This document shows, piece after piece, positions 1-9,761 of a stretch of DNA of 64,000 nucleotides; the stretch's first letter is position 1, and each line of letters starts with the position of its first letter. Below the pieces are notes generated by a model, which was not told the origin of the DNA, made no database searches, and was given only the letters and a program-made list of their open reading frames with translations. The DNA is from Proteles cristata cristata (taxonomy: Eukaryota; Chordata; Mammalia; Carnivora; Hyaenidae): positions 1,798,001 to 1,862,000 of the forward strand of contig JAESUZ010001514.1 of the NCBI GenBank assembly GCA_017311185.1, in the 5' to 3' direction. Both the position numbers and the translations under genes were made by a program.

Positions 1-118
1 ACAGTGTATACAGTGTGCTCTTGGTTTTGGAGGTAGATTCCCGTGACTCATCGCTTACATATAACACTCAGTGCTCATGCCAATAAGTGCCCTCCTCAAT
101 GCCCATCACCCATTTTCC
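1..118 (-). mobile_element. L1 3'-end fragment, antisense (carnivore type)
   Basis: The segment around CAGTGCTCATGCC and CAATGCCCATCACCC matches the antisense 3' region of carnivore L1 elements and resembles the longer copy at 3190-3665. It is cut by the window start. Confidence 0.6.
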
Positions 119-124
119 CCGATT

Positions 125-151
125 TTTATTTTTTAATGTTTATTTCTTTAT

Positions 152-186
<35 letters not shown>

Positions 187-352
187 ATGTGTGTGCACAA
201 GCAGGGGAGGGGGCAGAGAGATAGGATCCCAAGCAGGCTCCCCACTGTCAGTGTGGAGCCCAATTAAGGCTCAAGTCCACAAACTGCGAGATCATGACTT
301 GAGCCAAAATCAAGAGTCAGGTGCCTAACCGAATGAGCCACCCAGGTGCCCC
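125..352 (-). mobile_element. Felid tRNA-derived SINE (SINEC type), antisense
   Basis: The copy reads T-rich tail, a (GA)n tract at about 154-185, the antisense body, and ends in GAGCCACCCAGGTGCCCC, which is the reversed head. It lies in an intron or upstream flank of ARHGEF37. Confidence 0.88.
154..185. repeat. (GA)n microsatellite inside SINE
   Basis: About 16 GA units. It is the expanded CT-rich body of the antisense SINE and is likely length-variable between individuals. Confidence 0.9.
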
Positions 353-371
353 TAAAACTTCTGATTTAAAA

Positions 372-572
372 CAATTTTTAAATGTTTTATTTGTGTGTGT
401 GAGTACTATTGGGGGAGGGGCAGAGTGAGAGGGAGATATAGAATCCCAGAAGCAGGCTCCAGGCTCTGAGCTGTCAGTAAAGAGCCCAACGTGGGTATTG
501 AGCTCATGAGCCACAAGATCATGACCTAAGCCGAGGTCTGAAGCTTAATCCACTGAGCCACCCAGGTGCCCC
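372..572 (-). mobile_element. SINEC-type SINE, antisense, second copy
   Basis: It ends in GAGCCACCCAGGTGCCCC at 555-572. Similar sequence on both sides (TAAAACTTCTGATTTAAA before, ATAAAACTTTTGATTTTTAAA-like after) marks a target-site duplication. It lies head to tail with the preceding SINE. Confidence 0.88.
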
Positions 573-1049
573 ATAAAACTTTTGATTTTTAAAGCAACAG
601 AACCATTTTACTGAACAAAATATACCAAGGACATCCAGCATACAGAGTCGGGCTGGGGACGCCACCAAGTGGATGCATCAAGCAGGCAGGTTGACTGTGT
701 GAGTCTGGGGCTCAGGACAGAAACTGGAAATGCAGAGCTGGGTTTGGGGTGTGCTTAAAGCCAAAGGACTAAGTGAAATCAGTAAGAGGGTGAGCGGAGG
801 GGAGAGAAGGCCCCAGGGCACTCTGGCATTGGAGCAAGGCCAGCAGAGGAGGCCAAGAAAGTGGCCCATGGAGAAGGAGAAGCAGGACGAAGGGCATCCG
901 TGGGGCCCAAAGAGGAAACCGTTTCAGGAGCAGAGAGCAGTCAGCTGTGACTGCCGCTGAGAGGCCAAGGAGGCTGAGAAAGGACATTTAGTACAGAAGG
1001 GGACTCAGGGCCCAGAAGGAGGTAAAGTGAGGACTAGGAGGTGCCCATC
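573..1049. other. Non-coding stretch, nothing recognised
   Basis: This is purine-rich sequence upstream of the first visible exon. Frames of 60-76 codons exist on both strands but show no family resemblance and no splice context. Confidence 0.5.
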
Positions 1050-1187
1050 TAACATCTAGACCTCACACATTACAGATGAGGAAACCAAGGACCACAGCAG
1101 GAGGGTGATTTGCCTGAGAGCACACAGCAAGTTCAATGGCAGAACTGGGACCAGAACCCAGTCCTCCTGGTGCTCCGTAGGCTGGGC
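1050..1187 (+). repeat. MIR element, sense
   Basis: The MIR core is recognisable as ACAGATGAGGAAACCAAGG followed by TTTGCCTGAGAGCACACAGC and the tail GGGACCAGAACCCAG. It ends about 30 bases before the next exon's acceptor. Confidence 0.7.
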
Positions 1188-1219
1188 TTTACCTACCTAA
1201 TGCCAGTCTTCTCCTGCAG

Positions 1220-1419
1220 GCCACAAGCTGGGCCCTCGGGCCTCAGTTTCTTACTGGTAGCCCCTCTGCAGAGGATTACCAAGTACCCACTGCTGCTGCA
1301 GAAAATCCTGGAAAACACGGTCCTTGACGCCAGTGCCTACCCTGTACTTCAGAGGGCTGCCTCTGCCCTCCAAGACGTGAACACCAACATCAATGAGTAT
1401 AAGAGGCGCAAGGAAGTGG
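1220..1419 (+). CDS. ARHGEF37: ARHGEF37 exon A: end of the DH (RhoGEF) domain
   Basis: The acceptor TTCTCCTGCAG ends at 1219 and the donor GTAAGG starts at 1420. The first base completes a codon begun upstream, and the exon ends with one base of the next codon. It encodes about 66 residues (roughly 154-219 of a 675-residue protein). The segment [18 protein letters not shown] is the conserved third block of Dbl-homology domains (the P-x-Q-R-x-x-x-Y-x-x-L-L pattern), which sits in the long helices that contact the GTPase. A charged tail containing [11 protein letters not shown] follows, closing the helix bundle. The catalytic blocks CR1 and CR2 must be in exons before the window. The exon fits a DH domain clearly; exchange activity itself is inferred. 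Confidence 0.92.
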
Positions 1420-1589
1420 GTAAGGGCTCGGGGGTCTTAGGGGCTGTATTAGTGGAACACTTCTAGGTACAAAAAACTCACCTCAGGCTGTCTTCATTAA
1501 TAAAGGGAATGCAGTGGCTCGCATAAACACAAGTCCAGAGGTAATGTGGACTTTAGGTAGGGTTTAATCAGGGCGCTGGCTCCATTTCC

Positions 1590-1940
1590 CTCGAATTTTC
1601 TTGTCTCTGGTCTTTACTGTGTGTCAGCTTCATCTTGAGGCTGGCCTCCCTCATGGTGGTAGTTCCACGACTCACATCTGTACACCACACCCTCTAGGGG
1701 AAGACAGGGCCTTTCTCCCCTTAGTCATAAAATTAAATTGGCGCTTCACACTGATAGGACCCATTTGGGTCATGTGCTCACCCGGAACCAATCACCGTGG
1801 TTAGGGGAACACCATGAGTTGATTGGCTTGGGCCTGGCTTATGTATCATTCTTGGACCCAATCACTGTGGCCAGGGGGTTGGAGGATACAAATTGGCTTA
1901 TCCCTGTTAGCAACCACCCCTTGAACTAAAGTGAGATCAG
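1590..1940 (-). repeat. Old interspersed repeat (unnamed family), antisense
   Basis: The sequence contains GGAACCAATCACCGTGG, GATTGGCTTGGGCCTGG and a second CCAATCACTGTGGCCAGG. The same phrases recur at 26900-27390, 28790-29250, 30430-30870 and 36680-37100. I know this as a common mammalian interspersed repeat, perhaps L1M-derived, but cannot name it with confidence. Confidence 0.5.
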
Positions 1941-2429
1941 TTGCACCGGAACAAGGAGGCTGCTGTTCTGTGGAGGAGACATGAATCCCGGGGAGGCCAA
2001 GAGCTGTGTATATACCTTGGGAAGAGCAGCTAGTGGTTGGAGAACTCGGTCTCTCAGGCTGTTTGAACAGAAGGGTTTGGAAAAGAAAGCAGTGTCTCAA
2101 GTAGAGCGAAAACAACTGCATGACCTACATGGTGCAGTAGTGCGAATTTAGCTCACGTTGACCAGGGCTGACTGCGATATGTCTTTCATTCGTTACCTGG
2201 GCTGAGCCTTACAATCCACTCCAGGTAAAATGAAGGCTGACAGAGCTGGTAAGAGGCAGAGCTGAGTGTCAAACTCAGGCCCGGGGCTGGTGGGGGGCAG
2301 ACCAGGGGAAAGTCCTACACCAGGACTGGGGACGGGTGCGTCCCAGCCTGGCCTGGCTAACACTGACCAAGGAGCCCCAGACAAATTACCTCCCACTTGA
2401 GTTCTTTACAAAGTAGCTTCAGACCCACC

Positions 2430-2535
2430 CTTTTATGTGACCCTCCCAGGCATCCCATGAGGTGGCTGGTCTCATATGCAAATGAAGAAATGGCCCCAAG
2501 AAGTGGCGACTTGCCAAAGTCCAGCAGCTCCTTGG
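2430..2535 (+). repeat. Degraded MIR, sense
   Basis: ATGAGGTGGCTGGTCTCAT, GAAGAAATGGCC and GCGACTTGCCAAAG follow the order of the MIR core. The copy is diverged and its ends are uncertain. Confidence 0.45.
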
Positions 2536-2705
2536 CCCAGGGCTCACCTTGGAGGGAGGGCGCCGAGCCCCGTGCCTTTCCTCGGACGCGACGCAGATGT
2601 CTGAGAAGAGGGCTCGGGTTGGGTGTCTGGCCAGCTGTGTCAGGGATGCCTGCTTTCCTGGGCCAGCTTTGGTTCCCATGACTTCTCTGTCCTCTGTTGG
2701 TGCAG

Positions 2706-2836
2706 CCTCCAAGTACACCAAAGTGGGGCAGCTGACGCTCCGGGAGAGGCTGGCCCGGATCAACACTCACACCCTCTCCAAGAAGACCACCAGGCTGAGC
2801 CAGCTGCTGAAGCAGGAGGCGGGGCTCGTGCCCAAG
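2706..2836 (+). CDS. ARHGEF37: ARHGEF37 exon B: DH-to-BAR linker
   Basis: The acceptor CTGTTGGTGCAG ends at 2705 and the donor GTGAGC starts at 2837. Two bases complete the split codon (alanine), then 43 codons follow and the exon ends on a codon boundary. The product (about residues 220-263) begins [16 protein letters not shown] and includes the basic run [12 protein letters not shown]. It is the linker after the DH domain, where many RhoGEFs have a PH domain. No PH-like fold signature is visible. The long open frame on the same strand that spills into the intron is a shadow of this exon. Confidence 0.9.
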
Positions 2837-2907
2837 GTGAGCTCTGGGGCCATCCCCGCCATCCCAAGGAGCAGGGCTATACAGTGGGTGTGGCAGGTGG
2901 CTTAGAC

Positions 2908-3005
2908 CCCTTTCACAGATGGGGAAGCTGAGGCTAAGGGGCTGCAGGGAGTGCCTGGCACAGCATAGCCAGGAGGCAGCTGAGCCCTCACGTGATTCTG
3001 AAGAG
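2908..3005 (+). repeat. MIR fragment, sense
   Basis: CACAGATGGGGAAGCTGAGG is the MIR core. The remainder is diverged. Confidence 0.5.
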
Positions 3006-3149
3006 CCAGGGTAGGGCTTTCTCCACGGCCGCCTGTGCTACTCTTTCCCTGGGTACTTTTTTATGCACGTAGAAGAGCTGATCTCTGGGTTCACAAGGAA
3101 CCAACTCTGAAAAGCTGTCAGAAGCAGCTCAGGCTGACCAGATACCTCC

Positions 3150-3850
3150 TCTGAACCAGGCATTGTTTGACCCACACAATAAAGTAGGTGGTTTTTTTGT
3201 TTGTTTTGTTTTTTTTACAAATAGTTTATTGTCAGATTAGTTTCCACATAACACACAGTGCTCATCCCCACAAGTGTCCTCCTCCATGCCCATCCCTCCT
3301 CCCCCCCACATCCATCAGTCCTCAGTTTTTGTCAGCATTCAAGAATCTCTCATGGTTTCCCTCTCTCCCTTTCCCCCACCATTTCCGCCCTTCTTCTCCC
3401 CCTTGGTCCTCTGTTAAGTTCCTCCTCATCCTCCTATACGTGCACACATATGATATTTGTCCTTCTCTGCTTGACTGATTTCGCTCAGCATAACACCCTC
3501 AAGGTCCATCCATGTTGCTACACATGGTCAGATTTCATTGTTTCTCATTGCCATGTAGTATTCCATGGTATAGATAAACCACATCTTCTTGATCCATTCA
3601 TCTGTTGATGGACACTTAGGCTCTTTCCATGTTTTAGCTATTGTGGAGAGTGCTGCTATGAACTAAAGTAGGTGTTTTTATTATGCCGTTTGCAGATGAT
3701 GGAACAGGCCCAGAGAAGGTGAAACACTTGCCCAAGGTCCCACAGCTAGGAAGCAAGTGAACTGGGACCCAGGGGCTTGTGTATCTGAGTTCATGGTCTG
3801 AGTACAAAACCATTGAGCTGCACTCACTACCTGTGACCATCCCACTGGGC
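3150..3850 (+). repeat. MIR, sense, split by an L1 insertion
   Basis: The left part holds GAACCAGGCATTGTTTGACCC. The right part (3666-3850) holds GCAGATGATGGAACAGGCC and CCCAAGGTCCCACAGCTAGG. The two halves are parted by the L1 at about 3191-3664, flanked by copies of AAAGTAGGTG. Confidence 0.75.
3191..3664 (-). mobile_element. L1 3' end, antisense, 5'-truncated (carnivore-specific type)
   Basis: T-rich start, then antisense 3' UTR and the end of ORF2. Phrases such as GTAGTATTCCATGGTATAG and CATCTGTTGATGGACACTTAGG are the antisense of the L1 ORF2 C-terminal coding region. Flanking AAAGTAGGTG copies (about 3181 and 3666) are the target-site duplication. It is closely similar to the sense copy at 43387-43935. 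The reading frames in it are L1 debris. Confidence 0.88.
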
Positions 3851-3998
3851 TTTGGGGCTGGAGGAACCGGCTCTGAGGGGCGGGGCTGGGTAAGGGGGTC
3901 CCCCATGAGGACCTGGGGATGCGGGTGTGGGTGTACACTGCCTCACCCCCCAGCCCCACCCCAGGGGTATTCTTAGCTCTCCCAAACTCCCCTCCCAG

Positions 3999-4103
3999 AC
4001 AGAAGACAAGGAATTCGATGACTTGGAAGAGGGGTTCCACTTGGTTTCGCTGTGTGTGACAGAGCTGAAGAACAACGTGGCTGTTTACCTGGATCATCTG
4101 GAG
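3999..4103 (+). CDS. ARHGEF37: ARHGEF37 exon C: start of the BAR domain
   Basis: The acceptor CCCCTCCCAG ends at 3998 and the donor GTGAGG starts at 4104. The exon is 105 bases, 35 codons, phase 0 at both ends. It encodes [20 protein letters not shown] followed by an amphipathic stretch ending YLDHLE (about residues 264-298). The acidic start and the F-x-x-L pattern suit the first helix of a BAR domain, where human annotation, as I remember it, begins at about residue 254. Confidence 0.9.
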
Positions 4104-5854
4104 GTGAGGGTCCTGCAGCTAACGATGGGTGGGCTGGGCTGGGCCCCCCAGGCAGGAGGCAGGCAGGGCTAATCTGACAAGCTGGCAGAGGCACGAGCCG
4201 CAGGAACAGAATGGAGGTGGTCACCTGGTTACCGGCTGCATGCAGGTCAGAAGAAGGCCCAGGGCAAGCACTCCCCAGGCCGCAGCTGCCAGGTCCATGG
4301 AGCTCTTAGGGAGTGAGCTTCCCACTGAGTGGAGTCAAAACTCACTGGGGTCCGAGTCCTCTAGAGGGACCTGGCCATTCTGGCACCTAGAGCAGGTGAC
4401 AAACTCAGGTGCCTGAAGGAGTCGGGCAGGTACTATGATTACTGAGTGAAATGTGCAGGTGCTCAAGGCTTAATATCTAACAGGCTGTTTATGAGACTTT
4501 TTAGGAGAGTTAAATACATAACAATATTTACACTTTGACTGACTGGATGGATGGATGGATGGGTAAAATCTAAAAGGAAAGCTCTTACTTGGTTCCAGGA
4601 AGCTGTTGCTGTTTGGGACTGTGGACTTAGAGTAGCCGGTTCTGATTTTAGGGGGGAAACCCCCCCATGGAAATTCAGACTTTTAGATGAAATCTCATGA
4701 TGTACCCATGTGAGCAACATTATATGAAAATTTAAATGCTATACAGGCCCAAGGAAAAATATTTCTATAGGCCGAACTCAGCCTGCAGGAACACCGTGCC
4801 CTCCACCACGTGATTTTCCTGGTGCCAAAATCCTCCTTCACTTCTATCATCGATGCTGACCATTCCATCCACTCTGTCGCTTTGCCGTGGTCTTGCTCTC
4901 AGTCATGTCCATTTGTGCAAAGCAGCTTGGTTGGATGATACCAGGCTCTTTGGTTAATGGGGTTTGGGGTGGCCTTATGGGGAGTGTGTACAATGAGGGG
5001 GCTCATAGCTCCAGAGCCCTGTGCGTGGGGCGGATCCCACTGCTTCTTCCTGCTGCATCCTGGCCCCCAGCAGAAGGCTCTGGCAGCAGGAGCCTGCCAC
5101 AGTGCAGCGAGCTGGGAGGGGAAGGCTCTCAAGAGGAAGGATGGAGAAGCCACGAGAGAAAAACCAGAGGCACATGAAAGACACATCTGGCTTTGCAGAG
5201 GGTCGGACGGATATTTGGAAGCATTCGGCTGTGTTTCCCTAGACTCCAGCTTATGTGACAGACACGGCATTGACACGCAATCCCATAACAAGCGTGCGAG
5301 TCCCTCTTGTAATCCCCTGAGCCCAGGAGAAGCTGCTTTTGCTGGTATGTCTTTAGCCCAGGCAGAGCGAGTCTCGGGCTGGGGTCCTTCTCCCGGCTGC
5401 AATGTCCAGACAGAACTTAATGACATTGCTTTTATCGCAAGTATTCTCATGCGCCTAGTTATGGTAGATATTGCTGGGTTTCCTCTTATGGTAGTGTCAT
5501 AGGTGGGTGGATGCTTTTTAAAATACATTGATACAAATAGGAATGGTTAGTTGATTTCAAGGGTTAATAGCATACGCGAAACGTGGACCTGGCAGTAAAA
5601 TCGCAAAGGTGATGTGCAAAGACATGAAGTTTGGGAAGTGCTAGAATAGGGACAAAGATGTTGGTTCAGCCTAAGGAAGAACTTTCTAATCACCCAAGTT
5701 GTGCAAGGAATAGGCCGTGGGCTTCCATGTCACAGTAGGTGTGCAGAGAGCCTGGACAGCCTCTTCGAGGGTAGAGGTGGGGGTTGGAGGGGTACAGGCA
5801 TAAGATGGCTGCGAAGGGCTATGACTGACTGTCTCCCCTTTGCTGCCCTTCTAG
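4104..5854 (+). other. ARHGEF37: ARHGEF37 intron C-D
   Basis: The intron runs from GTGAGG to TGCCCTTCTAG. Apart from a short GGAT microsatellite at 4541-4562, no repeat family or RNA gene is recognised. Frames of up to 209 codons here (4899-5528 minus, 4957-5502 plus) overlap each other and resemble no protein. Confidence 0.8.
4541..4562. repeat. (GGAT)n short tandem repeat
   Basis: About five units, reading TGGATGGATGGATGGATGGG. Confidence 0.85.
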
Positions 5855-5965
5855 GCTTTCCTCCGCTTCAGGCCCCAGGAATACGAGCTGGACATCCCCG
5901 GGGGGCCTGTGGAACAGTACTGCAGCCTGATGGGAGACCTCCAGCTCCAGGCCTTCCCAGACTTT
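5855..5965 (+). CDS. ARHGEF37: ARHGEF37 exon D: BAR domain
   Basis: The acceptor TGCCCTTCTAG ends at 5854 and the donor GTGAGT starts at 5966. The exon is 111 bases, 37 codons, phase 0 at both ends. It begins [17 protein letters not shown] and ends LQLQAFPDF (about residues 299-335). It continues the BAR helical region. The proline- and glycine-containing middle is likely a loop between helices. Confidence 0.9.
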
Positions 5966-6034
5966 GTGAGTGCAGCTCCTCCTTTCCCCACCTCCTGTCG
6001 GGCAGGTGGCAGAGCCTATTAAGAATGATACTTA

Positions 6035-6141
6035 GGGGGCACCTGGCTGGCCCCATCGGTAGAGCATGCAGCTCCTGATCTCAGGGTTGTGCGTTCAAGC
6101 TCCACGCTGGGTATAGAGATCACTTAAAAATGAAATCTTTA
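6035..6141 (+). mobile_element. Short, older-type carnivore tRNA-SINE, sense
   Basis: Head GGGGCACCTGGCTGGCCC, B-box-like GGTTGTGCGTTCAAGCTCC and a short tail (GATCACTTAAAAATG). It lacks the CT-rich body. The same short form occurs at 37623-37731, 45866-45990 and 55731-55829. Confidence 0.75.
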
Positions 6142-6378
6142 GGGGCACCTGGGTGGCTCAGTCAGTTGAGTGTCCAACTTCTTCGGCTCAGGTCGTGATC
6201 TCATGGGTTCGTGGCTTCAAGCCCCACGTCAGGCTCTGTGCTGACAGCTAGCTCAGAGCCTGGAGCCTGCTTCAGATTCTGTGTCTCCTTCTCTCTCTGA
6301 CCCTCCCCTGCTCATGCTGTCTCTCTCTCTCTTTTAAAATCATTAAAAAAAATTTTTAATGAACTCTTTAAAAAAAAA
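6142..6378 (+). mobile_element. SINEC-type SINE, sense, nested in a SINE tail
   Basis: GGGGCACCTGGGTGGCTCAG head, CT-rich body and A-rich end. AATGAAATCTTTAG before and AATGAACTCTTTAA after indicate the duplicated target, which lies in the tail of the preceding short SINE. Confidence 0.88.
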
Positions 6379-6529
6379 GAAAAAAGGAGTATTTAGAAGC
6401 AGGCCCTTTCCATAGCTGTAACATCTGTGACAGCCCAGAGTAGTCAGCAGGGCAGGGAGGGGCTTCTTATTAACACATTTAACTGATGAAAATCGCCTCC
6501 GCTCATGTTTATTGTGCATTGCTGTCCGG

Positions 6530-6720
6530 CGAGCAGATAAGCTGTTGAGCCCTTTATACTCTTCATCTCATTGAACACTCACAGCATGGCTCATGGGGTA
6601 GATGCTCGTGAGAGCTCTGCTCTGCCTGTGGATGAGAGCTAGAGGATCAGAGAGGGTGACTTCCCAAGTCATTCAGATGGTCAGTGACAGGATGGGATCT
6701 GAGCCCCCAAAGATTACATT
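6530..6720 (+). repeat. MIR, sense
   Basis: The order CTTCATCTCATTGAACACTC, GATCAGAGAGGGTGACTT and TCAGTGACAGGATGGGATC follows the MIR consensus. Confidence 0.65.
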
Positions 6721-6769
6721 CATGATCTTTTCATGCTATACAGAATCTTTTCAGATCTGTGCATAGATG

Positions 6770-6905
6770 CCAAGAAGCACCAAGTACTCCGCTAAGCTCG
6801 AATGCACCCTGTCCCCGTTTTTCGGATGGGCACATCGCGGCCTGGAAAGGTTACGTGACATGAGGTCACGGCCAGCCCGTGGGGGTGGGACCAGAGCCCA
6901 GCCCT
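6770..6905 (+). repeat. Degraded MIR, sense
   Basis: CAAGTACTCCGCTAAGC, the GGATGGGCACATCGCGGCC stretch and ACCAGAGCCCAGCCC suggest a second MIR. It ends about 80 bases before exon E. Confidence 0.45.
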
Positions 6906-6985
6906 AGCTGCCTCCCAAACCCCTTCTCCCAGTGCCTGTCCTCTGCCGCGTGCCTCCCCGGCGCCCAGCTCACCTGTCCCCACAG

Positions 6986-7315
6986 AAGCGGCGGCTGGAA
7001 GGCCTGGTGTGGCAGCCGTTGTGTGACCTGGCTAGGGCCCTGGCCGGCCCGCACAACCTCATCAAGAAACGTCTGGACAAACTACTGGACTTTGAGAGAG
7101 TGGAAGAGAAGCTGTTGGAGGCAGGCAGCGTGACGTATGAGGAACAGGAGGCCCGGCACACGTACCAGGCCCTCAACTCCCTACTAGTGGCTGAACTCCC
7201 GCAGCTCAACCAGCTGGCCGTGCGGTGGCTGGGCCAGATCCTGTGCACGTTCGTGGACCTCCAGAGGGACCTTGCGAAGCAAGTGCTGCAGAGGGCAGAG
7301 GGCAGCTTGGCCCAG
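6986..7315 (+). CDS. ARHGEF37: ARHGEF37 exon E: core of the BAR domain
   Basis: The acceptor CCTGTCCCCACAG ends at 6985 and the donor GTAAGG starts at 7316. At 330 bases (110 codons, phase 0 both ends) it is the longest exon in the window. The product (about residues 336-445) starts [19 protein letters not shown] and has clustered basic residues at [20 protein letters not shown]. Helical stretches follow, including [20 protein letters not shown] and the segment ending in [12 protein letters not shown]. Basic patches in long helices are what BAR domains use to bind acidic membrane. The R-L-D-K-L-L-D-F pattern matches the Tuba-type BAR region. Confidence 0.93.
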
Positions 7316-7719
7316 GTAAGGCCTCTGGGACCAGGATCCTCTGTAAGAACAGCCAGGCAAGGCCCCAGAGCCCCTTCAGCCAGCTGTTTGCAGAGGCTGG
7401 GGCCTCTGCAATGAGATGGGGCCTTCCAAACAGGCCATGGGGTGCTTAGGAGAGGCCCCGGGGATCTTCGGGATCTCTGATGCTCGTTCTCCCTCCATTA
7501 ATGGAATCAGATCATGTAAACAAGGGTAGAACTGAGATGTTAGGCCATTCCTGGGGTCTGGGATTCAGAAGCAGAGGAGGCTCTGCTGGGAAAATAGCAG
7601 ACCTTGGGGCCAGTGCTTGGAGAGTATTAGACGTTGGTGACAGAGGCCAGGCCCCTTCTGCACCATCAGGAGTAAATGTCTCAAGCCCATGCCTATGACT
7701 CCTCTAGCTGCTGCCTCCT

Positions 7720-7890
7720 CGTGAGCACTTAGTGGGTACCTTCCATGTATTTCCTCCTGTAATCCTCACAACTGTCCTCATTCCAAAAGGAAGCCCAGAC
7801 ACAGAGGGGTTAAACGGCTTGCCCAAGGCCACACAGCTGATAGCAGGATTTGAACCCTGGCCATTCAACCCCAGAGCCCGGGCTCTGAAA
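7720..7890 (+). repeat. MIR, sense, well preserved
   Basis: GTGAGCACTTAGTGGGTACC, TAATCCTCACAACTGTCC, TTGCCCAAGGCCACACAGCT and GATTTGAACCCTGG follow the MIR consensus in order. Confidence 0.85.
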
Positions 7891-8214
7891 GAATGACTGA
7901 CAGCCTGTTAGAAGAGCTTGCAAAGAAGTTTAGACAAACTTCCAAGGGCAAACATTGATTTTTGAAAACTGGGGCTGACGTAGGAAGGAAGGCTCAGCCG
8001 CTTTCCAGGCTCTCTGATGTCAGCATCAGAGCGGAGAGGCTTTGGTTCTAGCCCCTGGGGCACGTCCCGCACTCCTCATACCACATGCTGTCTCCTGTGC
8101 TTCGTGGTCCCCAGCTCAGCTGCCCCCATGCAGTGTGTTGCATGAGACGTCCTCTAAAGCATGCATGCCCCACCGCACACCCATAGCCCCCTTCCAGCAC
8201 ACCCCTTCAAAGTG

Positions 8215-8570
8215 TGACTCCAGCCCTTTGCACAGACTCCTTCCTTGGCTTGGAATGCCCCATCATCCCCCATGCCTTTCATAGTACCTGGTGTATGGAG
8301 GGAACTCCCCAAACGTGTGAAAGATGAAAACCTCTCCCCATGAAGCTCTCAGAACCCCCTCTCCCGTCCAGGAGAGCCCATCTCCCCACCTGCTCTACTC
8401 TGCCAGCCCTTCGGATGTGCTCTGCCAAGCACTCTGCAGAGCCTGCCTTCTGCCGGGGTGCTGGATGAAGCTGTCTTTCCTTATTGAGGAGGGCTGGGAC
8501 TAGACACTTGCATTCTTTTTGGCCTTCCAAGCATTTAGTACAGAATTTTATCTCAGACACTCATTGAATT
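8215..8570 (+). repeat. L2-like repeat, sense
   Basis: CTCCTTCCTTGGCTTGGAATGCCCC, read with the following CT-rich stretch, has the order of an L2 3' region. It is strongly diverged. Confidence 0.45.
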
Positions 8571-9632
8571 TAATTAAGCCTGAACCAACTGCAAAAAAGA
8601 AGCATTTCTCTGTCTCGAAGGCAGAGGGTACATCTGATTAGATGATCTTGTCGGTCTCTTCCCGCCCTCTAGTTTTCTCTCCAAGGCTACCAGCCCCTGG
8701 CATTCAGACTGGGATGTGCAGGACCAGGGGGTGTTACCTGATGCCAGTAGTGCGAAATCATCTTTATAAATGCAGAGAGGGGGCCTTTCCTGGTTGGGCC
8801 TGTTGGGGATGGGTGCCAGCTTCCGGTCCGTGTCCCATGGCCAATCCCCCTGGACTGGCCCAGTGGGGCCTGTTTAGTAGAGGCTCAGTCTGTCTTCATC
8901 CTGGGGGTGGGGGCAAGGCTCCAAGTCAGAACCAAGGGCAGAGAGTTTGGTGACAATCAGAGAGGATGTGTCTCTGGTAGCTGTGGGGTCTTGCTCATCC
9001 CTAGGTCGCATGGTAAGAACGCTCGAGATGACTAGCAGGGCCAGGGACCCAGCATGAAGCATTACTTATCGCTCCTTGGGTTCCAACCCAGCTGAGGCAT
9101 AAAGAACAGCGTCTTGCCTTGCATGGCTGGGAGGCCCAGGAGGGGATGAACCTGGGGAAGCTGCCTCCAGTACAGATCGCATCATCGGGGCTCTGGCCCT
9201 CGCTCCCCCTCCCAGCCCTGTGTCCTTCTCTGGGTTGGCATCATGCTCAGGCAGACCCTTTTTCTGCACAGTGGGAGAGACAGCTTTGCATCTCAGATAC
9301 CCTTACATCTCAGAAGCTAGAGGAAATGCTATTCCGCCATTCTCAGCCTTCATGTACTAAATCTGCGGGCGGGGTCTGCTGAGCCTTGCGTGGGCCCCTT
9401 GTCCAGCTCGTGGGCTGATCACGGTGGACGGGAGAAGGGAGGCTGTGTCAGCCCCACAGTGGGCAAGCTGGCGGGACCCTCACTGAGGGACGCTTCCTTG
9501 AAGGACAGAGAGTGGGGCGGTCAGCAGACAAAAAGATGACAACTGATAAAGACAAAAAGGCCCATCTTAACACATCGGGGCTTGGGTGTAGGCTGCAGAG
9601 CATGCTCTGATGACAGTGTCTGCCCCACGCAG

Positions 9633-9761
9633 CTGCCTCACCGCCATCTCTCTGAGCCAGCCTTCAGGAAGCTGGTGGAGGATGTGCTGGGCCAGACTGG
9701 TCACCAGCTTCGCTCCTTTCAAGAGAACTTCAAGAAAGTGCTGCCGCCTCCCACCACACAG
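9633..9761 (+). CDS. ARHGEF37: ARHGEF37 exon F: end of the BAR domain
   Basis: The acceptor GCCCCACGCAG ends at 9632 and the donor GTAAGC starts at 9762. The exon is 129 bases, 43 codons, phase 0 both ends (about residues 446-488). It starts LPHRHLSEPAFRKLVEDVL, continues with a Q/F-rich amphipathic helix (LRSFQENFKKVL) and ends in the proline run PPPTTQ. The latter marks the exit from the BAR fold into the linker before the SH3 domains. Confidence 0.92.

Larger units (their letters stand above)
1420..2705 (+). other. ARHGEF37: ARHGEF37 intron A-B
   Basis: The intron runs from GTAAGG to CTCTGTTGGTGCAG. It contains an antisense old repeat (about 1590-1940) and a weak MIR-like stretch (about 2430-2535). 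Small frames in it are not supported. Confidence 0.85.
2837..3998 (+). other. ARHGEF37: ARHGEF37 intron B-C
   Basis: The intron runs from GTGAGC to CTCCCCTCCCAG. It contains two MIR copies, one of them split by a young antisense L1 fragment, and a G-rich quadruplex-type motif at 3877-3898. Confidence 0.85.
5966..6985 (+). other. ARHGEF37: ARHGEF37 intron D-E
   Basis: The intron runs from GTGAGT to CCTGTCCCCACAG. It holds two sense SINEs, the second inserted in the tail of the first, and two MIR copies. Confidence 0.85.
7316..9632 (+). other. ARHGEF37: ARHGEF37 intron E-F
   Basis: The intron runs from GTAAGG to CTGCCCCACGCAG. It contains a MIR (about 7720-7890) and an L2-like stretch (about 8215-8570). 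Nothing is recognised in 7316-7715 or 8575-9630. Confidence 0.85.

Noticed and set aside
4899..5528. 209-codon minus-strand frame and 181-codon plus-strand frame in an ARHGEF37 intron
   Set aside because: They occupy the same DNA on opposite strands, lie between two confirmed exons and resemble no protein.
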